This document shows, piece after piece, positions 15,601 to 21,268 of a stretch of 21,811 nucleotides of DNA. Position 1 is the stretch's first letter, and the number at the start of each line of letters is the position of its first letter. Where the stretch lies: assembly GCA_964424335.1 (NCBI GenBank), contig CAYRIY010000060.1, positions 1 to 21,811 of the forward strand, written 5' to 3'. Made by a program: the position numbers and the translations under genes. This DNA comes from CAYRIY01 sp964424335 (lineage in GTDB: Bacteria > Bacillota > Limnochordia > DTU080 > RSA5). The notes beneath the pieces are model-generated. The model had not been told where the DNA came from, made no database searches, and saw only the letters and a list, made by a program, of their open reading frames with translations.

Positions 15601-15953
15601 CAAGAAGCGTCGTGAGCGTCGAGGAGGCCGCACGCACGCGGCACGGGCGCAAGGTGTACCTAGCAGGGCTGGTCGTTGCCAGACAACGTCCGGAGACGGC
15701 GCGCGGGGTGCTTTTTTTGCTGCTCGAGGATGAGACGGGAATGATCAACGTCGTCGTCCGTCCCGACCTGTTTGAGAGGCGGCGCTCAGTGATCCGGGGG
15801 GAGAAGATCATCACGACGGTCGGCAAGGTGCAGCGTAAAGATGGGACACTAAGCCTGCTTGCGGCCGACGTGTGGCCGGTCGATGCGTTCTTGGCGGACA
15901 ATGTCGACGTGAAGTTCCACGGCGGCGGCCGGTTTTCGCACGACTTTCACTGA
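12675..15953 (+). CDS. dnaE2: Error-prone DNA polymerase III alpha subunit DnaE2/ImuC
   Basis: This 1092-residue C-family polymerase performs the nucleotide insertion step in SOS mutagenesis. The N-terminal PHP domain begins YAELHCHSAYSFLDG and contains LTDHNGLYG. The palm has GRGSSVSSLVCYLIG and PDIDLDF with Asp411 and Asp413; the third catalytic Asp564 is in KVDFLALG. FQIESRAQIQMLPR and EVAIIRPGPIVGGAVHPY are signatures of the DnaE2 branch rather than the replicative DnaE. An OB fold follows near residues 990-1070 (AGLVVARQRPETARGVLFL), and the end RFSHDFH corresponds to the SRDFH tail of DnaE2. The start is uncertain: ATG 12675 gives the longest frame, but ATG 12693, directly before YAELHCHS, is as likely. 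It is the last gene of the SOS cassette, and its stop overlaps the convergent neighbour. Confidence 0.96.
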   Translation: MGGYRAMYAELHCHSAYSFLDGASLPEELVFQAHRHGMKALALTDHNGLYGSMEFAKIAKAWELQPITGAEITLETKGGTETDLTLLVEDSQGYANLCRLLSEGHLAGSKGEPKIRADRLHALSKGLIILTGCCKGELARLADQGRFEEALRAAEGYREAFGRENVWIELQQNLVRGDTRRIRALVEIAKRLELGIVATNNVHYHVRERHRLQDVLVAIRNRTSLDACHQQRRPNSEFYLKSPKEMAALFAELPEAIRATELISERCQGFDLTQDVGYAFPDFSTDRKGEKADDALARVCRAALAERYRDSPLRELAEERLEKELRLVSRHGLSGFFLVYRDLLELAEEVANEVRGPSEARKLAHLPPGRGRGSSVSSLVCYLIGLSHVDPVKNNLSIDRFLNEELQVIPDIDLDFARDIREALIQRVYQHYGQDYAALVCSFVTYRLRSAVRDVGKALGLPPAELDRLARLSERAESSELEGAMRALPEFGERADAPLWRDLIALSKEISGFPRHVSQHVGGMIISSRPLVECVPLEKARMPGRVVCQWDKDSCEDARFIKVDFLALGMLSLVEECVEHIAASRGEIVDLSRISFQDEKVYDQICEGDTVGVFQIESRAQIQMLPRTRPRNLEELAIEVAIIRPGPIVGGAVHPYVSRRMQQREAAKRGEAFVVPYDHPLLEPALKETLGVILYQDQVLQVAVELAGFTPGQAESLRRALGRKRSREAVLELRDAFRMGARKKGVPDEVSDLVFDKILAFSQFGFPKSHSFAFAVLAYQSAWLRLYYPAEYAAAIFNSQPMGFYPPHVLVRDAMRHGVRILPPDVNESDVKCTATSDTVRIGLNYVKGLGTKVAQAIVEERKARGAFKSLDDLVRRVDLPRPKVEALIASGAGESWGMKRRELLWELGLTIQAERVATDAVESRPVRQMRLPLSLPRYPVTLPDMDPWDVVVSDYAATGLSTREHLISLLRPNMPRSVVSVEEAARTRHGRKVYLAGLVVARQRPETARGVLFLLLEDETGMINVVVRPDLFERRRSVIRGEKIITTVGKVQRKDGTLSLLAADVWPVDAFLADNVDVKFHGGGRFSHDFH

Positions 15954-16711
15954 TCGAGATGGATCTCGAGGCCGTCGTATGCGAGGCTGACATGATCGGG
16001 AAGGTCCAAATCAGTCCGCTCGTGATCGACATCGTGACAAAGGTGCGTGAGCAGCGCCTTCTTGGGCGCTAAGGCCTCGATCACTTCGAGGGCTTCGGGA
16101 ATCGAAAAGTGCGTCGGATGAGGCTCAAAGCGCAAGGCGTCGAGGACGAGCAGGTCGAGGCCTTTAAGCCGCTCCATCGTCTCCTCCGGAATCGCGCTGC
16201 AATCCGTTACGTACGCCATCTTGCCAAACCGAAAGGCGGTCACCGGCATGCGTCCGTGCCACACGACGAGCGGCTCGACTGTAGTGCCGAAGAGCTCGAA
16301 GGGGCCGTCCACCGGAATCGCACGCGCCTTGGGCACCGCCCAGCTTGGATTTTGGGTGTCGAAGACGTAATCGACCATTCGAGTGAGCATGTCGAGCGTC
16401 TCGTGAGAGGCGTAAACCGGAATCACTTCACGCTGCATCTGGTTGAAGCGGCGAATGTCGTCGATCCCGAAGACGTGATCGGCGTGCGAGTGCGTGTAAA
16501 GCAGGGCGTCGAGTCTGGGAATCCCGTACTTGAGCGCTTGGAGGCGAAACTCCGCGGGCGTGTCGATCACGATGTGCTTTCCGTCGATTTCGATCCAGAC
16601 CGCCGGCCTCGAACGGTGGTTGCGGGGGTCCGGCGAACGGCATACGTTGCAATCACAACCGATGATCGGAACCCCTTGGGACGTTCCCGTCCCCAGGAAA
16701 ACAAGGCGCAC
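15947..16711 (-). CDS. PhnP-like metallo-beta-lactamase-fold phosphodiesterase
   Basis: This 254-residue hydrolase of the metallo-beta-lactamase fold has GTGTSQGVPIIGCDC at the N-terminus and the metal motif THSHADH (73-79). Further probable ligands are His152, Asp170 in YVTDCSAIP and a histidine in LTHLCHD (222-227). The Cys-x-Cys-x2-Cys cluster at 19-24 and the ending DGLEIHLDQ closely follow E. coli PhnP, which hydrolyses phosphoribosyl 1,2-cyclic phosphate. No phn genes are visible, so the substrate is open and general cyclic phosphodiester hydrolysis is a safer call. The GTG at 16711 has only a distant AAAAGG site. Its stop overlaps that of the polymerase gene by 7 bp in a tail-to-tail arrangement with no terminator between them. 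Confidence 0.9.
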   Translation of the reverse strand: MRLVFLGTGTSQGVPIIGCDCNVCRSPDPRNHRSRPAVWIEIDGKHIVIDTPAEFRLQALKYGIPRLDALLYTHSHADHVFGIDDIRRFNQMQREVIPVYASHETLDMLTRMVDYVFDTQNPSWAVPKARAIPVDGPFELFGTTVEPLVVWHGRMPVTAFRFGKMAYVTDCSAIPEETMERLKGLDLLVLDALRFEPHPTHFSIPEALEVIEALAPKKALLTHLCHDVDHERTDLDLPDHVSLAYDGLEIHLDQ

Positions 16712-16873
16712 CAGCGATCACGACCTTTTCACAAAAATGGGGGAGAAGACACTGGGCCAATATCAACGGTATGGAGGAGCAACCGACCGGGACGTCGAAA
16801 GATACAAGACACTCCCCCACATATAATAACGAAGCGAACGCGAAATTGCATCTTTCGGCAGCAAGGCGTCGGT

Positions 16874-16900
16874 CAAGGCACCGCCAAGGCACCGCCAAGC
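16874..16900. repeat. Tandem 11-bp repeat (CAAGGCACCGC)
   Basis: CAAGGCACCGC occurs twice head to tail at 16874-16884 and 16885-16895 and is followed by CAAGC, the start of a third unit. It lies in the intergenic region upstream of the ypiB-like gene. It could be simple slippage or part of a regulator site. Confidence 0.7.
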
Positions 16901-16968
16901 AAAGTCATCAAATCCGGTTGACGAGTATACAAGGCTCAAAGCTTTTCGTCGGGTCATCTCTGTCGGAG

Positions 16969-16987
16969 TCACATCGTATATATGTGA
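16969..16987. promoter_or_regulatory. Inverted repeat upstream of the ypiB-like gene
   Basis: TCACAT and ATGTGA form a perfect 6-bp inverted repeat around an AT-rich 7-bp centre containing TATAT. The dyad ends 35 bp before the ATG at 17023, so it could be an operator overlapping a -10 region. The arms are in the opposite order to a CRP site. Confidence 0.4.
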
Positions 16988-17022
16988 ATCAAGGATACGC
17001 TCTTCACACGGGGTGAGCAGCG

Positions 17023-17625
17023 ATGCAGAGAAAATCCGAAACGCTCCTTCACTTTAGCCGGGCACCGTTGAAGCATCCCATGAGCAAATATCTCCTGCGG
17101 TTTCTCGCCGCCAACGAGGACCTCGCTTCACGCATAACCTTTGTCCAAAGCCGCGAGTTTTTGACGAACACGATGCTCATTTCCGAGCTCGGAAGTCCTC
17201 GGGTCGGGTTCGAACTCGAGCTTGGAGCTCATCAACGCGAGGAGGTCTCGATCGTAAACGGACGGCTCGTCCGCCAAACGCACCGCGGACGCTCGCTATG
17301 CGTCAATGATCCGATGGATGCGATCGAGCCGTTGAAAAAGTTTCGAGGCCGGCTCTACGTTGTTTTCTCGTTTGCCGGACCAACTCCCTCTTGGTACGAA
17401 AGCATCGTCGAGCCCAACCCGGCGCTCCCGCTTAGGCCCGACGCTCAAGAGAGCATCGAGTCGATGATCGATGAGATCGTACGTGAGCAGGTGGACCTCG
17501 CCGTGCTCGCCATCGGCCTCAAAGATCAGATCGAATCGGCCCTGAAGGCGAGAGATGCCGAGACCTTCTATAAGACAGCGCCGATCTACCGAGAAATCGC
17601 AAACCGTTGCCTCTGGGATCTTTAG
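17023..17625 (+). CDS. ypiB: YpiB/UPF0302-family protein with IDEAL-like C-terminus
   Basis: This soluble 200-residue protein has two recognisable parts. The first 135 or so residues follow the UPF0302 pattern: a helix ending KYLLRFLAANEDLASRITFVQ, a strand region, then LYVVFSFAGPTPSWYESIVEPNP, which matches the conserved strand and the VLEDNPY element. The C-terminus (LKDQIESALKARDAETFYK, about 166-184) has the short IDEAL-domain pattern. UPF0302 proteins are largely confined to Bacilli, and their biochemical role is not established. The ATG at 17023 has GGGGTGA six bases upstream. A strong hairpin begins just after the stop, and a signal peptidase gene follows on the same strand. The sequence is divergent from B. 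subtilis YpiB, so the symbol is by family only. Confidence 0.75.
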   Translation: MQRKSETLLHFSRAPLKHPMSKYLLRFLAANEDLASRITFVQSREFLTNTMLISELGSPRVGFELELGAHQREEVSIVNGRLVRQTHRGRSLCVNDPMDAIEPLKKFRGRLYVVFSFAGPTPSWYESIVEPNPALPLRPDAQESIESMIDEIVREQVDLAVLAIGLKDQIESALKARDAETFYKTAPIYREIANRCLWDL

Positions 17626-17627
17626 GA

Positions 17628-17657
17628 GCACGCAAGGCGCCGCGGCGTCTTGCGTGC
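17628..17657 (+). terminator. Strong GC-rich hairpin after ypiB-like gene
   Basis: GCACGCAAG (17628-17636) pairs with CTTGCGTGC (17649-17657), and the interior CGCC/GGCG extends the stem, joined by one G-U pair. The stem is about 14 bp with almost no loop. No run of T follows on either strand, so it may be a weak intrinsic terminator, an RNA processing or stability element, or need a factor. Confidence 0.6.
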
Positions 17658-17777
17658 ACAATCTCGGGCACAGCCTGAATGCAAGTTTCACCGGTGCAGG
17701 ATTTTCTTGTACCCTCTCGAAATTTTAGGTGTCGGGGTTGACAGGCAACCCCCGGCAACCCTGTGGGGGGGACAAGC

Positions 17778-18347
17778 GTGCAGCCACAATCTGCGACGCA
17801 CCGACCCAAGTCTGCGTGGCGCGAGTACGCCGAGACGGTCATGGGCGCAGTCGTACTGGCGTTGTTGATCATGACATTCGTCGGGCGCGCCTTCACCGTT
17901 GACGGTCCTTCGATGCTGCCCACACTGCAATCGGGCGAGCGGCTCCTGATCGACAAACTGACCTACCGATTTCGAGATCCCGCACACGGGGAGATCGTCG
18001 TCTTTCGCTATCCAAGGGATCCAAGCCACTACTTCATCAAGCGAGTCATCGGAGTTCCCGGAGACCGAGTCGCTATTTCGTCGGGACAAGTTTATGTCAA
18101 TGGTGTCCGCTTGAATGAAAGCTATGTCAATTCGCTGACGCTCGGAGCCGACCGAGTGTACGACGTGCCCCCGGACAGTTACTTCGTCCTTGGCGATAAC
18201 CGCAACAATTCACAAGACAGCCGAAGTCCGTTCGTGGGCTATGTGCCTCGATCGCTGATCATCGGACGGGCAATCGTGCGGTACTGGCCGATCAATCGGG
18301 CCGAGGTCTTGGCCCCAAACAAAAATTTGGCCCAAGCGGCGAAGTGA
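17778..18347 (+). CDS. sipS: Signal peptidase I (SipS/LepB family)
   Basis: This membrane-bound serine protease removes signal peptides from exported proteins. The 189-residue product has one N-terminal span (about 20-38), the layout usual for Gram-positive type I peptidases. The nucleophile Ser45 is in GPSMLPTL and the general base Lys88 in FIKRVIGVPGD. The conserved GDNRNNSQDSR lies at 139-149. The GTG at 17778 is chosen because GGGGGG lies six bases upstream; an earlier GTG at 17763 has no site. It stands alone between the hairpin and a convergent gene. Possible substrates in this window include the LolA-like protein, but not the subtilase lipoprotein, which needs signal peptidase II. Confidence 0.95.
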   Translation: MQPQSATHRPKSAWREYAETVMGAVVLALLIMTFVGRAFTVDGPSMLPTLQSGERLLIDKLTYRFRDPAHGEIVVFRYPRDPSHYFIKRVIGVPGDRVAISSGQVYVNGVRLNESYVNSLTLGADRVYDVPPDSYFVLGDNRNNSQDSRSPFVGYVPRSLIIGRAIVRYWPINRAEVLAPNKNLAQAAK

Positions 18348-18388
18348 CGACACAATCTGCCGCTCTTTTTGGCGCTGCTCTTGGGTTG

Positions 18389-19675
18389 TTACTCTTGAGG
18401 CTCGCCGTCGCTTGGCAATCGCAGTCGCTGACCAGGGAAGATCACATTCGGATCTGCGATCTGGTTGTCTTCGGCCAATGATCGAAACCGCCAAGGATCT
18501 CCTAGCAACGTGGTGCTGATTGACCACATCGTGTCGCCCGGTTGGATGACATAGTCGCCGCCCGCATTCGTGGGCGTCTCGACTGTGGGCGAGATCGACG
18601 CGGTCAGTGTCGATCCGGGCGCCCCGCTCCCTGTCCCTTGAGAGGCTTGTGGAGCGGAAGTTGCGGGCAGAGCGGTTCCAGAGGCAGAGGCGCCAGATGC
18701 GCTGGATGCACCAGAGGCGCCAGAGGCACTTGAGGCCGCCTCTTGGGGCCGGTTTGATGCCGTCTCGCGCCCGGGCTCCAGCTCCGGAGCCGGCGGCGCC
18801 TGCTCACGCATGGACTCGAGGATCTCTGCTTCGCGGACAAGCATGGCGAGGTCTTGTTCGAGACGGGAAAGGTCGGTCGCTTGATCCGCCTGGCGCGCCC
18901 GCAACCAAAAGATGCTGCCGGGCGCCTGCGGGATCAGGAGGTAGATGAGTAAGAGGCATGCCGCGGCCACGATCCATGGAATGATCGTTCGTTTTTTTCG
19001 CGTCGTGCGCCTTGGCACATCAGTCGCGGCTGCAACTGCAACCTCCTCATCCCATGGTTCGTCGTAAGCGATCACCGCCGGCGCAACCTCGGCTTCTTGA
19101 AACAAGAGGCTTTCGACGGGTTCGGAGGTGCGATTCCAAAAATAGTACTGATCGCACGAGACGAGGCGGTCCTCGTCCCAGCGGTAAAGGCGCGACGTCC
19201 CTTGGAGCGTGTCGATGACAAACGCCAACTGCCACTTCTCCGGGAAGTGTTTTCGGTGGGAGTAACGCTCATAAGCGGATAACTCCGGCGCTTTGCGAGG
19301 TTGAGCGGAGAACCATCCAACGACGGACACATCGCTCCCCAACTCGGCGAAAGCAGGGTAGGCATCGGCAAATCCGTGACTGGAAAACTCGGGCTCGCCG
19401 TCTTCGTTGATTGGAAAGTCGACGATCAGGGCTTCGGTAACTAGGATAAATGGCCGATAAGGACCGGTGAATGGGTAGCCGATCAATAGACCAGTGATGG
19501 ATGCCTCGGGGTCGGTCGCAATTGCCTCTTCGATCCGGTCGATCGCCGTGTTTCCAAGAAAAATGCCCAAAGGTTCTCGCTGGGCGTTGCCGAGCGGAGT
19601 CGCCTTGCTTGGTTCGTTTGCGCGGGGCCATGGGGTCTCCTTGGGACCTTCGCGATGCCAAAGGGCGCCGTTCAC
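18389..19675 (-). CDS. Degenerate JAMM/MPN domain, membrane span and LysM protein
   Basis: The 428-residue product has three parts. Residues 35-170 read as an MPN (JAMM) fold: EASITGLLIGYPF near the N-terminus, VVGWFSAQP (118-126) in place of the VGWYHSHP metal site, then six residues, Ser133 and Glu136 where active enzymes have Ser-x-x-Asp, and the strand LAFVIDTLQGTSRLYRW. Both zinc histidines are replaced (Ser123, Gln125), so peptidase activity is unlikely. A basic stretch (RRTTRKKR) precedes a single span (about 230-249), which puts the MPN domain in the cytoplasm. Outside are a heptad-like helix (265-290), a Ser/Ala/Gly-rich linker and a C-terminal LysM domain (DYVIQPGDTMWSIS to PGQRLRLP, 374-421) that should bind peptidoglycan. 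The GTG at 19675 has GGAGAGG eight bases upstream; the frame stays open further upstream only across the aldolase gene. I know no named family with this architecture. Confidence 0.85.
   Translation of the reverse strand: MNGALWHREGPKETPWPRANEPSKATPLGNAQREPLGIFLGNTAIDRIEEAIATDPEASITGLLIGYPFTGPYRPFILVTEALIVDFPINEDGEPEFSSHGFADAYPAFAELGSDVSVVGWFSAQPRKAPELSAYERYSHRKHFPEKWQLAFVIDTLQGTSRLYRWDEDRLVSCDQYYFWNRTSEPVESLLFQEAEVAPAVIAYDEPWDEEVAVAAATDVPRRTTRKKRTIIPWIVAAACLLLIYLLIPQAPGSIFWLRARQADQATDLSRLEQDLAMLVREAEILESMREQAPPAPELEPGRETASNRPQEAASSASGASGASSASGASASGTALPATSAPQASQGTGSGAPGSTLTASISPTVETPTNAGGDYVIQPGDTMWSISTTLLGDPWRFRSLAEDNQIADPNVIFPGQRLRLPSDGEPQE
18685..18724 (-). repeat. Short in-frame repeat in the LysM-protein linker
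   Basis: CAGAGGCGCCAGA occurs at 18685-18697 and again at 18712-18724, an offset of 27 bp or nine codons. It encodes part of the Ser/Ala/Gly linker (SASGASGASSASGAS) between the membrane span and LysM. The linker length has probably varied by slippage. Confidence 0.7.
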
Positions 19676-19876
19676 ATGAAACACCTCTCCGATGCATTCG
19701 GTCGAGCAGCGGTCGTTTCTACGGGCGAGGATACTTTCCTCAATGCAGAGGATGTTTCCTGGCGGCGCTCGAAAAAGTAAGTTCGCGCATGCGGCCTCGA
19801 GTACGGCAGCTTGTCGTTTGCCGCAGGAAAAAAATGGAACTTTTCGTGCGCGATACGTGGGAGGACGTGGCTTGCG

Positions 19877-20530
19877 GTGAGTATTGTCCAAAGTCTGCAA
19901 AGTATCGGTGATTCCGGGTTGATCGTGGTCATGAGAGGCCTCGATGCCGACTTGGGTGTGCGCGCATCTGAGGTTTTGTATGAGGCTGGCGTCCGAGTGA
20001 TCGAGGTGACGGTTGATTCGCCCGGCGCGCTGGAGACCATCCGCGTCATGAGTCGATCGCTCGCCGGCAAGGCCCTCTTTGGAGCCGGCACCGTCTTGGA
20101 CGAAGCGTCGGCAGTTGCTGCGATCTCGGCAGGGGCGCAGTTTCTTTTTGCTCCCAATCTCAACAGAGAGGTCATCGCCGCGGCGCTTCGATATGGTCGA
20201 GTCGCGATTCCCGGCGTCTTTACGCCGACGGAGATTGTGAGGGCCGCGGAGTGGGGATCTCCCGCAGTAAAACTCTTTCCGGCCAACGCGCTCGGTCCTG
20301 ATTACGTGAAGCAGGTGCGGGCGCCATTGCCGCACATTCCGATCATCCCGACCGGAGGCGTCGGCGAGAACAATGTCGCCGAGTATGTCAAGGCGGGCGC
20401 ATTCGCAGTTGGGGTCGGCGCGAGCCTGATCGGCGATCTCCCCCAAAAGGGCGATTGGGATGAGCTCGCGAGGAGAGCGTCGACCTTGGTCGAGAAAATC
20501 AAGGAGGCTCGCCGGAATGCCTCGAGCTAG
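19877..20530 (+). CDS. eda: KDPG/KHG aldolase (Eda family)
   Basis: This class I aldolase cleaves 2-keto-3-deoxy-6-phosphogluconate, or 4-hydroxy-2-oxoglutarate, to pyruvate and an aldehyde. The 217-residue product is of normal family length. Glu44 is in VIEVTVDSPGA, and GAGTVLD (69-75) and FLFAPNLN are typical. The Schiff-base Lys132 lies in AVKLFPANALGP, and IIPTGGVGENN (156-166) forms the phosphate site. The GTG at 19877 is preferred: it gives the usual N-terminus MSIVQSLQSIGDSGLIVVMRG and follows GGGAGGA by 11 bases. No kinase or dehydratase of the Entner-Doudoroff route is nearby. It diverges from the MPN-LysM gene across 201 bp and probably leads the operon with the MoaD-MoaE gene 17 bp downstream. 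Substrate choice between KDPG and KHG cannot be read from the sequence. Confidence 0.93.
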   Translation: MSIVQSLQSIGDSGLIVVMRGLDADLGVRASEVLYEAGVRVIEVTVDSPGALETIRVMSRSLAGKALFGAGTVLDEASAVAAISAGAQFLFAPNLNREVIAAALRYGRVAIPGVFTPTEIVRAAEWGSPAVKLFPANALGPDYVKQVRAPLPHIPIIPTGGVGENNVAEYVKAGAFAVGVGASLIGDLPQKGDWDELARRASTLVEKIKEARRNASS

Positions 20531-20547
20531 GGCAAGCGGCCAGTCGG

Positions 20548-21243
20548 GTGGTGGAGTCATTGATCGTTCGAGTTAGGTTGTTTGCTGTGTTGACCGACAT
20601 CGTCGGGGCGACGGAAGTGGACGTTGAACTTCCCGAGGGCGCGGTAGGGGACGACCTTTTCCGCGCGCTTGCCAAGGAGCATCCACGGCTGCTCGGACTT
20701 AGGAACTCCCTTCGCCTGGCGCTCAACCAAGAGTACGTGCCGTGGGACACGCCCTTGCAGCCCGGCGACGAGGCGGCTTTGATCCCGCCTGTCTCGGGAG
20801 GATCCGGACAATCAGATAATAGGCCGTCGCCCTTTGTCGAGGTGGTCACAGAACCGCTGAGCGCCGATCGCTATCAAAGTTTGGTCGTAGCGCCCGAGTG
20901 CGGGGCCGTCGCGCTGTTTATTGGGGTGGTGCGCGAGTTTACGGGAGAGAAGAGGACGGTCTACCTCAAGTACGAGGCCTATGCAGAGATGGCGCAGAAA
21001 GAGATGGAAAAAATCGCCAACGAGATTGTCGGGCGATGGCCGCAAGCTCGCGTCGCAATCGGCCACCGCGTGGGTGAACTGGGCATCGGAGAAGCAAGCG
21101 TCATCGTCGCGGTCGCCACGCCGCATCGACGCGCTGCCTTCGAAGCCGCCCAATTTGGAATCGATACCCTAAAAGAAAGCGTGCCTATTTGGAAGAAGGA
21201 GATCTGGGACGACGGAGAATCTTGGGTCGGCATCCAGGCTTGA
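20548..21243 (+). CDS. moaX: Fused molybdopterin synthase MoaD-MoaE
   Basis: The 231-residue product joins both subunits of molybdopterin synthase, which inserts two sulfurs into precursor Z (cPMP). Residues 1-85 are MoaD, a ubiquitin-fold sulfur carrier: VRLFAVLTDIVG, LNQEYV, and the terminal LIPPVSGG with Gly84-Gly85. Residues 95-231 are MoaE: ALFIGVVREFTG, YEAYAEMAQKEM, IGHRVGELGIGEASVIV, and active-site lysines in DTLK (209) and PIWKKEIW (216-217). In separate MoaD the Gly-Gly must be a free C-terminus to carry the thiocarboxylate. Here it is followed by a ten-residue polar linker, so cleavage is expected, as described for the similar MoaX of Mycobacterium tuberculosis. The start could be GTG 20548, GTG 20551 or TTG 20560. 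No other moa or moe gene is in the window. Confidence 0.94.
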   Translation: MVESLIVRVRLFAVLTDIVGATEVDVELPEGAVGDDLFRALAKEHPRLLGLRNSLRLALNQEYVPWDTPLQPGDEAALIPPVSGGSGQSDNRPSPFVEVVTEPLSADRYQSLVVAPECGAVALFIGVVREFTGEKRTVYLKYEAYAEMAQKEMEKIANEIVGRWPQARVAIGHRVGELGIGEASVIVAVATPHRRAAFEAAQFGIDTLKESVPIWKKEIWDDGESWVGIQA

Positions 21244-21268
21244 TCCAAGTTAGCGCCAGAGGTGTGGA

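Larger units (their letters stand above)
16712..17022. other. Intergenic control region between divergent genes
   Basis: The 311 bp between the PhnP-like and ypiB-like starts contain no credible gene; short frames on both strands have no binding site or family pattern. TATAAT at 16822-16827 and TTGACG at 16917-16922 are isolated promoter-like words without a well-placed partner. A tandem 11-bp repeat and an inverted repeat, listed separately, may be regulatory. Confidence 0.5.

Noticed and set aside
16109..16921. 270-codon plus-strand frame opposite the PhnP-like gene
   Set aside because: It is antisense to a gene with a full set of metal-binding motifs, and its own translation has no pattern.
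16969..16987. CRP/FNR site
   Set aside because: The arms are TCACA first and TGTGA second, the reverse of a CRP site, and the centre is 7 bp.
19676..20560. Upstream extension of the MPN-LysM frame across the aldolase gene
   Set aside because: The extension lies entirely antisense to the aldolase and has no family pattern. A good ribosome binding site supports the GTG at 19675.
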